A program made the position numbers and the translations under genes. Shown piece by piece: positions 1-11,076 of a stretch of 64,000 nt of DNA. The notes below the pieces were generated by a model. That model did not search any database, was not told the origin of the DNA, and worked only from the letters and a program-made list of their open reading frames with translations. Within the stretch, counting starts at the first letter, position 1. Each line of letters starts with the position of its first letter. The stretch covers positions 957,719 through 1,021,718 of the forward strand of contig NC_037258.1 in NCBI RefSeq assembly GCF_000002425.4, read 5' to 3'. This stretch comes from Physcomitrium patens (taxonomy: Eukaryota; Streptophyta; Bryopsida; Funariales; Funariaceae).

Positions 1-1140
1 GATCGAAGTATCCGGAAGAGCGGGAAGGGGCAGCATCCTCTATAGGGTTATAGGAAATCTATGTAGGAGGCATTCTAAACAAGGCTTAATGGAGTTAGGA
101 CGTGTCCAAAGAGAGCTCTTCACGATTGACACAGCAAATAGAAGAAGAAGATGCTTTCCGGCAGAGAGCATCAGGTCAGCGTTGTCCTCATGATGTTACT
201 TCTGGCACTTGGCACCTGTGGTCTCCGCTTTTTGCAACATCGCTAGTGGACTGCCCGTGCTGGATCCTCTTGTTCAACCACACACCACGGAACACCGCAA
301 GGATGAGGATTTCCTCGGATTTCGATCACTCAACTCAACAGAGTCTGGGCAGACATGTGGAAGTGCGTTCCTCAGTTTATGGTTTTGAGAGTAACAGTTT
401 TTTCTCAGGTAATACTGGGGCCGTTGTGATGCCATGTGGCGAACCAATGATCGCCAAGCTTTGCAGCAGGAGTTGCATCTCTGCAATTGTCATACACGCC
501 ACATGTGCGGTCCCCGAGGAGAAAGTCGGTAAATTTACCTGGGTGAGCTTGTCGAAATCATGGCTAACTTATAACTATCTTCAGCATTCCTAATGTTGCG
601 TTCACTGCAGCAGCAGAGGCACATGTTAACTCTCATTACTCTCTCTGCTTGAAGTGTGATGCAGCAATAATTGTAGTGCCCACAATGACTGAGACAAGCA
701 AACAATCCCAATTTTTTTTTTTATTATTATTATAAAATAAACAAACAGTCAATCTGTTGCTGGGCTTGACCTAATGTAGCCTCGATGTGGTCATTTTCAT
801 GAGGATGGTATCAAAAGTACAACAGTAGCAGAAAAAGCAAAGCCTAGTTTCATGCAACAACTGGGTAGAACGCGAGGAACAAGCAACGTATAGTTTATCA
901 ACATTAGCTGGACCATTGAAAAACTACCCCCATGAATTCAACTGGTTTGATCATCCATAAAGGGGAAATCAATTAGGAAGGACATGCATTGTAAAGACGT
1001 TATAGTGTAGTATACCAAACATTATAACACAGAAAAAGGTTATGCTCTCATGTTTTGTTGCTTGTTTGGAGCTTGGGCTTATGAGGTAGGAAGTACATAA
1101 GAAACAAAATCCTTTGTCTAGACTTGGATTTATGACTAAT
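1..1140. other. Unresolved flank, no gene assigned
   Basis: Base composition is ordinary up to about 700 and then becomes AT-rich. A 163-codon open frame lies at 102-593 (+), but it opens on GTG, has no recognisable domain and no plant-like start context. It could be the 3' end or UTR of a gene cut by the window edge. I do not call it a gene. Confidence 0.3.
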
Positions 1141-1720
1141 TTGTAAGAAATGAGACTTTCAAGTTGATTTTATTGAAAATAATGATGATTTATTATTGTA
1201 AAGATATTACATAGTTACAAAAAGCATATGAAGTTATTATGTTATTCTTCAATGCCTTATAATATTTTAAATTTTCAAGTTAGATATAAAACTTTAATTA
1301 AATTTATTATTTATTAAATAATTTTTTTAGATTAATTGAATTATTAAATTTACTATTGATATATGAAGCAAAAATTTTATTTAAAAGATTACAAATAAAT
1401 ACATATATTATTAAAAAATATAATTTATAAAATATAATTTATTTTAATATCTTAAAAAATAAAACTCTTATTATGTTAAAATGTAATATTCCATCACTTT
1501 TATTTAACATCTTAATTAACATTTAACTTAATATTTAATCAAACTTAAGTCACAAATCTTAATAAAATTTAAAATAATCAAATCTATGTAAATTAAAGAA
1601 TTATTTCAAAAAAATTACTTGACAAGTCTTAGTAAAAAATATTAAATAAATTAATTTAATTACTTATATAGAAAAAAAAATCATGTGGTCAACAAAAATC
1701 ATATGCTTTGTGGTAAAGGA
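1141..1720. other. AT-rich spacer
   Basis: Long A/T runs with stops in all frames. Nothing coding is visible. Confidence 0.6.
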
Positions 1721-1924
1721 ACAAATGCACAGATTAGGATGATAGGCAAGCAAGTTTAAATTGGGATTTTTTGGCAAAAATTCCTAGTTTCTTTAGAATA
1801 AGGTTTGGAAGATGTCCTAAAATATGGCCTTAATGGTCTTCTCCCACATAATTAGAGAAGCATGTTAGTAGAAGGCAATGTGTACTTATACTAGTGACAC
1901 AAAGGAATATGCACATTGATTTTA

Positions 1925-2960
1925 CAATGATGAAAGAGCTGCAAACACATTGAAAATCTATTATAAGGATAAAATTTGGCTTTGCGCTTGACACGTAAGA
2001 TGAGAACACAAATTAAGTTATTTTAGTGTGCTACTTGTTTTGTGAGAAGCTGGGCTGCAAAAAAATCAATCTCACAAGATAAAAGTATAAGCAAACAATA
2101 AATATGAAATCTTTACAATTCCATTTTATGTTGACAACATCATGGTACATATGAAGTTGCAACATGCTAAGGCATGGGCAAAGTAAATTACACTTCTTGA
2201 TGCTTTGAAGAAGCTGTTCTTTGACCAAGTGAATTTCAATAATACTCTCATAATTCATTTCAACAATAAGAATGTACTCATGTTTAGAATCAATCGGGAC
2301 ATTGTGGATGCCATTATTGGTGTCATGCTATTCAATGCCAATGACAAGGAATTTGATTTAAAACATAAATAAGCACTTTCAATTTTTAAGCTCTTTGAAG
2401 ATGCAAAAGTTGACTATGTTGAGTTTGGTCAATAATAAGATCTGAAATGAGAAGCACACAAGGTGGAGATTAAATCTTTTCATTTTTTTTTTGTCTCATG
2501 TGGAGCTTTGTTTCAAATGATGGCACATCTCTTAGGATTATCACCAAAATCGTGTTGCACATAAGCTAATTCAATAGATGCAACAAAAATCACATGACTT
2601 TGTTTGTCAAAGTGGTATGTGTTGTGAGCTTATAGAAGATTACAGAGATATTGTGCATCCAATGGGCATTTTTGCTCACTCTTGACATTTGCTCAAAATA
2701 AAGCACTTTATATTTTAAAAGTCAACTTTGTTACTGGTTTGAAACTTTTGGATGTTATTACTTTAAAGAAAAATACATAACTTAATGGTATTAGCACAAA
2801 TAGCAAGTAGACAATATTAAGGCAATTTTTTGGTGTTGCAACAAGGATGGTCAAGGTAGCTATTGATGGTATTATTCAAGTAATACGCTTTGTATAAACT
2901 TAGCCTTGTGGCCCAAGCTAAGTATATCAAGTTATATGACAACCAGTTTGTAAATATCTT
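1925..2960 (+). pseudogene. Decayed unrecognised coding stretch
   Basis: Between about 2100 and 2370 one plus frame reads as protein-like sequence interrupted only by a TAA. It includes YVDNIMVHMKLQHAKAW, then after the stop DALKKLFFDQVNFNN and DIVDAIIGVMLFNANDKEFD. Further short coding-like pieces continue to about 2960 with more stops and frame changes. The even mix of charged and hydrophobic residues is unlike the surrounding AT-rich spacer. I do not recognise the family. A degraded mobile-element protein or a broken host gene are both possible. Confidence 0.35.
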
Positions 2961-3956
2961 AATGGGTCTCATGTCTTGTCAAATTTGATGGACATAGATG
3001 TTTTAGGACAACTTTATAGATGACTTTCATCCATTCTTAGTTTACTTAGAATAAAATATTGCTAGAATCCTAAAATAAGCTAAATTAGATATTTTAAACC
3101 TTTTTCTAATTTAAAGTGGTTTCTTGATAGGACAAAATTTAAACTTGTTAAGAAATTTATATATATATATATATATATCCTATTAATAGTTATTAGAAAG
3201 AAACATGAAAAAAATTTATGTGTAAATTTTTGAGAATACATGTATATTAATAGAGAATGATAGTTTTACAATGCAATGATTGTTGCATGTGCTTGAGGTA
3301 AAAAAATAGTTAAGAATATATTTTCTTGAATTTGTACAAAAATAATGAAGAAGAATACAAAAGTCATTGAAAGAATGTCAACATAGAATCTATTGAAGAA
3401 TAAAAAATCTTACCAAATTATCATATTTTACATTAATTTTTAATTATTCATGTTTTGTGGACAACTTTACAAAATTGCACATTTATTTAATTTCATTTAT
3501 AAACATCAATCATTTAAAAACATCATTTTCCCAAAGAAGTAAGAGCTATTGCCTTTAATTTTAATTTTTTAAATGGCTTGAATATTTTAGATTGAATTTA
3601 GGTTTTACAATTCTAAAACTTTGAGTGATGTAGCTAAATTAGAAAATTCGTTTTAGGTTGCATAGGTTGGAAACCATAAAAAGAATCATATCTGTTTTAA
3701 AATTCTTTTCTAGGATATTAAGCCCAAGATACATTTTGTCCCTAGATCATATTCTAAAGTTGATGTTTCTTATACTGGGGTATTAGCTGTTAATGATACC
3801 TTAGATGCATACCTTCCTGGTATGCTTTTGGACTTGCTTCAAAAATGTGTTTCTGGCAGTTAATCAACCTCGAAACAAGCAAAAGAAAAAGAAAATAATA
3901 GAAAGGTCCACTGGGATACTTTTCATTCTCTTCCATTGCAGAGTGGTGTGTTTCCG
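2961..3956. other. AT-rich spacer with (TA)n
   Basis: AT-rich sequence containing a (TA)n microsatellite at 3159-3178. No gene is visible. Confidence 0.6.
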
Positions 3957-4020
3957 CACACGCACACACACACACACAAATATATATATGTAGAGAGAGA
4001 GAGAGAGAGAGAGAGAGGGG
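3957..4020. repeat. Compound microsatellite (CA)n-(TA)n-(GA)n
   Basis: Three different dinucleotide runs follow each other directly: CA to about 3978, TA to about 3989, then GA from about 3992 to 4016, ending in a G run. It lies about 200 bp past the stop codon of the GDSL gene, probably in or beyond its 3' UTR. Confidence 0.9.
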
Positions 4021-4215
4021 GAACATATGATCATAGATATATCGCACAATGAAGGAATTCTCGATTCTACAACTCTGATATGAAGATGATTTGTGGGATG
4101 GAAGCAGGTCAACTCCTGACGCGGAGCATTGGCAGTGTCGGTACGGAGCAGGAACAACGGCGTCGAAGCAGAAGTGGTAAGGAGGGAGGGAGGTGGAGGA
4201 TCGGCGAGGGGTCAG

Positions 4216-5699
4216 TCACACATGGTGCAGCTTGATCCAAGAGTGGAGCGGGGGACCCAAAGCGGTGAATCCCGGCACCGAAACATACAGGTCGATCACC
4301 ACTTTCCACGCCGCTTGAGTCGGGTGAATGCCGTCGAAGATTACCGACTTCGCGACATCTGCACATACCTTGTACAGAGGGCGTCCCTCGCTGTCTGTAT
4401 GGCCGCAATTGAGCACGTAGGAATCGTTAATCCCCGTGCAACAAGGTGTCAAGGCATCTTCGAAACCTGCAGCAATAGTCAGCAAATAAGGTCAATCAGG
4501 CACAGCGCTTCGGAGATACTTCCCTGCATGGACTACCCCTCCCCTCCTTGGAACTGCAATCTCTTGCTTGCCCAGCTACTGTCCAGCGTACCGTATTGGG
4601 ATCCGTGGTGGAAGATGTGTTCGAAAGCCTTGGTTTGGTTCACGATCACGAAATGCGCCCCTCGTAGCTGCCGGTTGAGCAGCTTGACTCGCTGTTCCAG
4701 CAGTAAATTGTGATTCAAGGTTTCGAACGCCAGCGAAGCGTTGCGGCTGCAGGAGGTGTATTTGGACTGCACTGTGATGTAGGGAGAGCATGACATTGAT
4801 GCCAGGTTTGCGACGATGATGTTGCGGAACCCGAGGCTGTGTAGGCGCGCGAGATTGAGTGCGATTCCGTCCACCACCGTCGTGACGGTTGTCTTCATCT
4901 CCGTTGCATATTCTGATTCCTTGAAGGTACCATACGCATTGTGAGAACCGTAGTCATTGACTCCGAGGCTCACTAACGACACCGACTTGCCCAGGTGAAG
5001 CTTGGACAGCGCGCCACTCTGCACCAAAGCCTCCATCTGGTCCACCTGGGTGTCAAGCGGAGTGTAGCCAAATGCGTATGTGACCCCGGCTCCGCCTTGG
5101 GCAAAATTTACACCCGCTTTGCTTTCAGAAGCGTTCTGCAATTGCGAGTAAGGGGTTGGGTATGGCACGCCAAAAAGCTCCGCTGGGAGATGGATCAGTT
5201 TGCACAGTACAGATTGTGAGAATGTATCTTGGCACACAGTGTTTTATCACGAAATTACTGCTTATCTAACAATCTTTTGTTACAGTATGTGTTTCACAGG
5301 AGTTGGATAGAGGTTTGATATGTTTTTTTTATTTGATTAGTTCCTAGCTTCGCAGAGAAGCTTGAATTAACATCTCACCGAAGTAATCGGCTTGGTTGCG
5401 GCCGTCGCTGGCTCGGCCACCGGGGTATCCTGGCCATGTCATACCATAGGGTGGCCCCATGTAGCCTCCATTCCCTGTGGTGACAAACGAATCGCCAAAT
5501 GCGTAGAAAGCTTCTGCTGCGTCAACTGGATCTGCACATCCCGTCAACATCGTAATTCCCAAGGCTCAAAGACTGCAGCTCCCGAAACTATAAAACAGTG
5601 TGGCAAAGACGAAGTAATGACCAGCTTACCGAAAGGATTGGAGAACCTCATTAGCACCATAAATAACACCAAACAGCTCTGAATCTTTTTGGTTGACAT
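4216..5699 (-). CDS. GDSL esterase/lipase, secreted (4 exons)
   Basis: Serine hydrolase of the plant GDSL family, expected to cleave ester bonds of lipids or wall acyl groups outside the cell. My exon model on the minus strand is 5699-5630, 5531-5379, 5182-4580 and 4466-4216. All junctions are GT-AG and the phases match, giving 358 aa, typical for the family. Residues 1-23 (start MSTKKIQSCLVLFMVLM) form a hydrophobic signal peptide. Block I is FGDSF with the nucleophile Ser. Block II is GVNFAQGGAGV. Block III is SLGVNDY with the Asn. Block V is DGIHPTQAAW with catalytic Asp and His. The catalytic set is complete, so the enzyme should be active. The physiological substrate cannot be read from the sequence. 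The first start was chosen because it alone supplies a signal peptide and joins in phase. Confidence 0.9.
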
Positions 5700-6935
5700 C
5701 GTGGATTCAATACTCAGGGTCGATTACGACGTGGTGGATGATGTTGTAATCAATTTGGTGATCGCTGCGCCTGCACACAGCAATCATGTCAGCAATCACA
5801 ACTTGGAGTGGATATCTATCACTGCCAATTTATGCATTTCCTTTCGGAAAGACCAGTCTCCCCTCTTTTCAAGCAATCCGTCCCTTTGCCTTGGCGCGCA
5901 CTTCAGCGTTACTAAGTACTCAATTTTCCCACAAAAAAAACGCTAGAGCATATTCCTTTCTCTATTCGCGCATTGCAATGCTGAGCCTTGCGTGTATATA
6001 CATGTGTGTCATTTGAGGACAGTCCTCATGATCTCTTGATGAAAGGGTGCCTGCTTCAGTCAGAAGCTGCCTTTTATTCATCAGATCGGTAGCTGGTCAT
6101 CGCTCAAGCCATTCTCTCGCAGTGATTCATCAGGATTGGATACATTCGATGACTCATTCCGTACCCAGACATACATCAGGTCAATTTCAGAACTCCGACA
6201 TTACCCACGTCGTATTCGAATTCCGCGTCCCACTATCGGGCAGTTTAATTTGTTAACTGACCTGTTGGGCTGCAGTAGGTGCTGTACTTTGCTTATTAAA
6301 ACAACGAAGATGATGTGCTGCCTACATAATGCAAGGCTAACTATATTTCCATGAATCTGGAATTTTTGGTAAAAGCTCTATAGACCACAGATTCTTAGCG
6401 TGCACAAGAAATGTAGTAGATCTATGGACTTACAGGGTGATTCAATCACAACTAGCTGTTTAATGTGGTCCTCGTCTTTATAGGGGAGTGGAGTTATCCT
6501 AGACAGACACTAGCGCTTTTAGGTGTAGAGGCGCCAAATGATTCCGACTCTTGAGCTTGCACATCAGCCACCACAACAGGTGGGCTGCTTCGGTGGTCCA
6601 AGTCCCCAAGAGCTCCGTTTCTGGAGTTGCTTTTGCATCCTCCATGATGGAAACGTAACTGGAGGTGGGGGGGGGTCAACCCCGGCATGTTGACCATGAA
6701 CAGCCCCCTTAATCAAGGGTTTGAATATTCCTCCTAACAACGGGAAAAATAGTGTATAATGTGTTACGAAAGGAGCTGACTGCCAGTGTACCAAATTTAT
6801 GCTTCCTTGACTACCACAATAGCAACCATTACAAGTATTGTATTTCCTTGTATTCCCTCGGATTTTTATTTAATTCACAGGATTGCATGTGCAGATAAAT
6901 GCACAGAGTATGATTGGCTACGTCAGGACTTGCCA
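5700..6935. other. Upstream region of the GDSL gene, no gene recognised
   Basis: Should hold the promoter and 5' UTR of the minus-strand GDSL gene. Open frames at 6047-6354 (+) and 6494-6794 (-) have no recognisable domain and look like chance frames. A G run occurs at 6667-6674. Confidence 0.4.
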
Positions 6936-7385
6936 GCAACGTAGAACGCCCTGTGAAACGCCTTTATCAACTGTAAAACGCCCTATGGAACGCCCTGTGA
7001 ACTTCAGAGAAGGTTAACTTTTTTAATGAAAACGAAGACTGATCCATGCAACCATTGAAAACCACTACTTGATGAACCCGTGCCGTTGTGAACTCTTGAC
7101 AACATTACCTTTTGTGATGAAAACAAAGAGGGTGCATGCAGTGAATGAGATCCACATTCTGTCTCCACGGAACGTGAACATTTTTTTGATAACAAAGACC
7201 ATGCAGTGAATGAGAGCCACATTCTCTCTCCACAGAACGTGAACATTTTTTTGATAACAAAGACCAAATGAGTGCATGAAGGCACTCACACTGTAAAACA
7301 GCCTGTGAACTCTGTAAAACGACCTATGAACTTTGACCCATCCATGCAACCATCTAGAACCATCCATCCAGAACCACTACTTGTC
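6936..7385. repeat. Degenerate repeat cluster
   Basis: A phrase close to CTGTAAAACGCCCTATGGAAC recurs in variant form at about 6945-7005 and 7290-7335. A second phrase, CCATGCAACCAT followed by AACCACTACTTG, occurs at about 7044-7075 and 7342-7382. Together they bracket the 65-bp tandem duplication, so the cluster looks like a worn minisatellite or a small rearranged element. Confidence 0.55.
7136..7265. repeat. 65-bp tandem duplication
   Basis: 7136-7200 and 7201-7265 are adjacent copies that differ at only a few positions. Each contains a T7 run and the phrase GATAACAAAGACC. Open frames here on the minus strand repeat the same peptide because of the duplication and are not evidence for a gene. 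Confidence 0.9.
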
Positions 7386-8700
7386 TCCTTGAGCATTCTT
7401 AATATATAGAATACCCTGAACCTCATGTCATGATTATTAGCTGCATTCTCGCGTCAAGAAGGAGAAGCATCGGAAGTTACGTCTGAACGTGATGAGCTCG
7501 TAAATCAACGATATCTCTGTGAACACGAAAGCTTTAAAGCCGCCCTAATGAGGTTCTTTTGCCAATCCTATCGCCGATAGTGCTTATGCTTGTCAATCTG
7601 GGCGGCCAAAACGCTATGAGTGTTCTAGGGAAGCGTGGCCGAGATTCAAGCTAGTCATCAACTTCACATCTGAGGCCTTTTTTTCTTTTTCTTTTTCTTT
7701 TTTTTTTTCTCTTTTTCATTTGTCTCGGAATATGAGCTACGCAATGGACAAAATCATACCACGAGTTGTGGGGGAGCTCGGAACTGATTGGAGTGTGGAT
7801 TGTATGTAGTTCCAAGCACTCGCAAATGATGAGGACATGAAACCAAAATATGTGGATCGTCACTCAACTGGTTGCTTCTACGGTGCGGCAATCGTGCAAC
7901 ACAGGCCACGAAGAGTCTTGCAGTCCGCATGGACATTCGCCTCATCATTCCCACGACAACTGCATGATGTCGGAAAATTAGCATGTTTTTGACGGCAACG
8001 ATTGCAAACTATGATTATGTAGAGGACTCTCAGATGAATCAAAATATGCAGAGATCTTCAACACTCCGATCCTTACTAAACAAGACTGAACATTGAGGGA
8101 ATAGATGTTCAAGAGTTCACATGCTTCAGAATGCTTCACAAGGCTGAAGATAACGCCGTTACCACATCCTGAGGAATTTTTGTCTAAAGTTTTAAGTCAT
8201 GTTGTAATCAAACTCCACATTTCCAAGTATGGGGTAGAATTTCTGTCATTCCACTAAGTTTGTGCTTCTGCAACAGCAGGAAGTCACTTGAGGGGTGGAA
8301 GAATTTATTGTAGTTTCTTAGTTCATGAAGCTTTACTAAATCAAAGAGATGTCTGTCTGATGTCTAGGGAACTAAGGTTGGTTTTCAGATGAGAATTACT
8401 GAAGATCTTAAGGGTCAACTAATCATTTGATGTTGGCTCAAAATTAAGTGAAGTTTATGTTTGTGACTTTTTGGTGTTGTTACAGGAGAGTCCAAAGACC
8501 ATTTGCTTTTTATATATATATGTATATATATTGACTTGGCAGGAGGACATTTCCACAATGCTGGTGTGATTTTTAAGTGTTGGTAAGAGGTCACGAAGAG
8601 ATTGTGACTTAGATGGGAATGGGTACAATTTAGAGGAGTCTGTGTGAAAAATATTAAGAAGAAATGACCATGCAAACTACAACCAATAAAAACCAACCAC
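7386..8700. other. Spacer, no gene recognised
   Basis: Moderate base composition with a pyrimidine tract (CTTTTT type) at about 7678-7717. Short minus frames (7651-7984, 8415-8702) show no domain. Confidence 0.4.
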
Positions 8701-8846
8701 ATTCATCATGATTATTATGTATTTCATCTAAAGTAGATCTACTTCATAAAAAAATTGATTTATTTAATATTCTCTTATATATATTATAGTAATTATTATT
8801 TAATTGAAATTTTAATAATTATTAATTAGTTTTAAATTTCTTTTAA

Positions 8847-8878
<32 letters not shown>

Positions 8879-10740
8879 ATCAAATATGACTACTTTAGAT
8901 ACTATTGTTCAAAAATAAAACACTATATACCGTGGCAACCAATTAGTGTCCCTTATTGCAAAAAAAAAAAAAAAAAAAAGATTAAAATCTATTTAATAAA
9001 AACACACACATACACAATATATCTTGGCAATCGATGCCTCCACTACTCTAGCCAATGGGATTTTTTGACGCTACATACAAACATATGTTGCTTAATTTTT
9101 TTTCTAATATAATAATTAATTTAGTAAAAAATATGTAAATAAAACATATCATAGTAATTTTTAAATATGGTAATTTTATAAGTTTATTTCTATTCAATTT
9201 TATGTGGCTTTTCAAACATAATATCTATTTCTATTTATTTGTTTAAATTTTATTTTTTAATTATTTAAATTTGAAATTAAAAATATTCTCCATTAAAATT
9301 TATAAACTTTGGATTTTATGTTTAGGAATTTATATAGCAATATTATTAGTGAAGATTTTGAATTATTCATTCAAAATAAAGATACTTTCACTTATACAAA
9401 ATTGATTTACTTGAAGGTTTTTGTGACATGATAATAAGAACTAAGGCATTCAGTGATTTTTTAAATACAAAAATGGTGATAATGTAGATAAAAAGCAGTC
9501 ACGTCAAAATAGGCTTATTTACTAGTTTTGATCATCTATGGGCATAATTGTTGTAAATTAATATGATAATAATAAACAAACATGCAAAATAACAACAATG
9601 TATTGCACAAAATAAAAAAAATTTATCCTAATTATTGATTGACTTATATGTATTTCTTAAAGAACCAAGAACTAGAAAGAGCAAAATCATAGTAGTAAAT
9701 ATTTTTGTATAGGAAGCAAAATTATGAAGCATCTAAATATATAACACAGTACATATTGGTGCTCCAAAAAAATGATTGAGTTATTCAATCTCTTCTTTAG
9801 CTAACAAAGTTTTTGCCATATATGTCATCCAATTACTTATATCTGATATGTAGGACACAACATTTATTATTAGAAATTCTATTTCTGGTTTTTTATTATA
9901 ATTATCTAATTTAGTTTTAAATTGTAATTGCTTCTACTTCAAAATCCACAAGCAAGTTTTATATACATATGTGTATGTAAACATTTTACTAATAACTTGC
10001 CAAATTTCTTGTTTAATATGTTGAATCTTAAATGTGTTGAATCTTAAATCTCAAATTCATCTTGTTTCAAAACTACCACCATTCTTTAAAAATATGGAAC
10101 AAACAATACTTAATTAAGTGCACAAATAACACAAATTTTATATTGCATACTAAGCTAACAATAGTCAAACAATAAATTCCTTATTAAATTATTCAATTAG
10201 TTTTTTGAGTAAAAGAAACTGCTGAAGACATAGGCCACAAGAAACAAAGTCTTCAAAAAAAAAACTATTCATTGTCTCTTTGTTCAAACTTTTCTTCTTA
10301 GTAATCTGTTAGGCTATGGATTGTATTACAAACTCGGTACAATATGCAAGATTACAAACTTCATTTTAAGGCAAGAAGCATGCAATTGAAATGAGATTTT
10401 TAATGGAAAGAAAAATAAAATAAAATCCTTGGCCTTAATTTTATGATTCTTATCAAAGAGAAAATTACACTTTTTTGTATCACTTGCTCTGATGAACCCT
10501 TCACTTCCTTCTACTAAAGGCAAGCCCATTAGAAAATTTACCCTTCTAGTGAGTCTATAGAACACCACATTATTTCAAAACACTCCTAGACCACTATAAG
10601 TAGCAACACAAAGGAGAAGGTACATTCAAGATAATAATGTCATCAAAAGAGTAGAAGAAGGCACATACCTTCTGTTTTTCATTTTTCATTTTTAAAATTA
10701 AAATTTAATTTATTTGTTTTCTTATAACTTCACAACACCC
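8701..10740. other. AT-rich spacer
   Basis: Very AT-rich, with a (TA)n run at about 8852-8878 and an A run at about 8961-8979. No gene is visible. Confidence 0.6.
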
Positions 10741-11076
10741 CAAGCCTGCAATTAGCTATCTGGATGAACATCTCCTTAAAGGATGAAAAGGAAAGGACGA
10801 GGCTGAAGTAGAAGGCCGCCACGTTCATCCATGAGCGGGGATGGGGATGAACATGGCGCGGTCATAGGGGCGTTGGCGGGGCTGGGATCGCGGAGCCTCG
10901 CGCGCATCATTGTGTTTTCATGTGCACCGCAATCGATGCTTCAGTAGCACTACCAGTTGTTGCGGCGATGGCCAGTGCTATGGCAGTAGAACTCTCAGCT
11001 TACCCAGCGGAGTGCAGAGCTTAACAACGTTCTACCGTTGCCTGGACCCTGGGCATGTTTTCTATTGATCCCAGCC
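10741..11076 (+). other. GC-rich leader of the IF-2 gene
   Basis: Base composition jumps from AT-rich to GC-rich at about 10800, in step with the following gene. Probably holds its promoter and 5' UTR. The coding frame is open back to 11038, but only on a TTG. Confidence 0.4.

Noticed and set aside
102..593. 163-codon open frame at the left edge
   Set aside because: Starts on GTG, has no domain, and has an opposing open frame. It may be UTR.
4109..5219. Plus-strand frames across the GDSL gene
   Set aside because: Antisense to the GDSL exons. The minus strand carries all family motifs.
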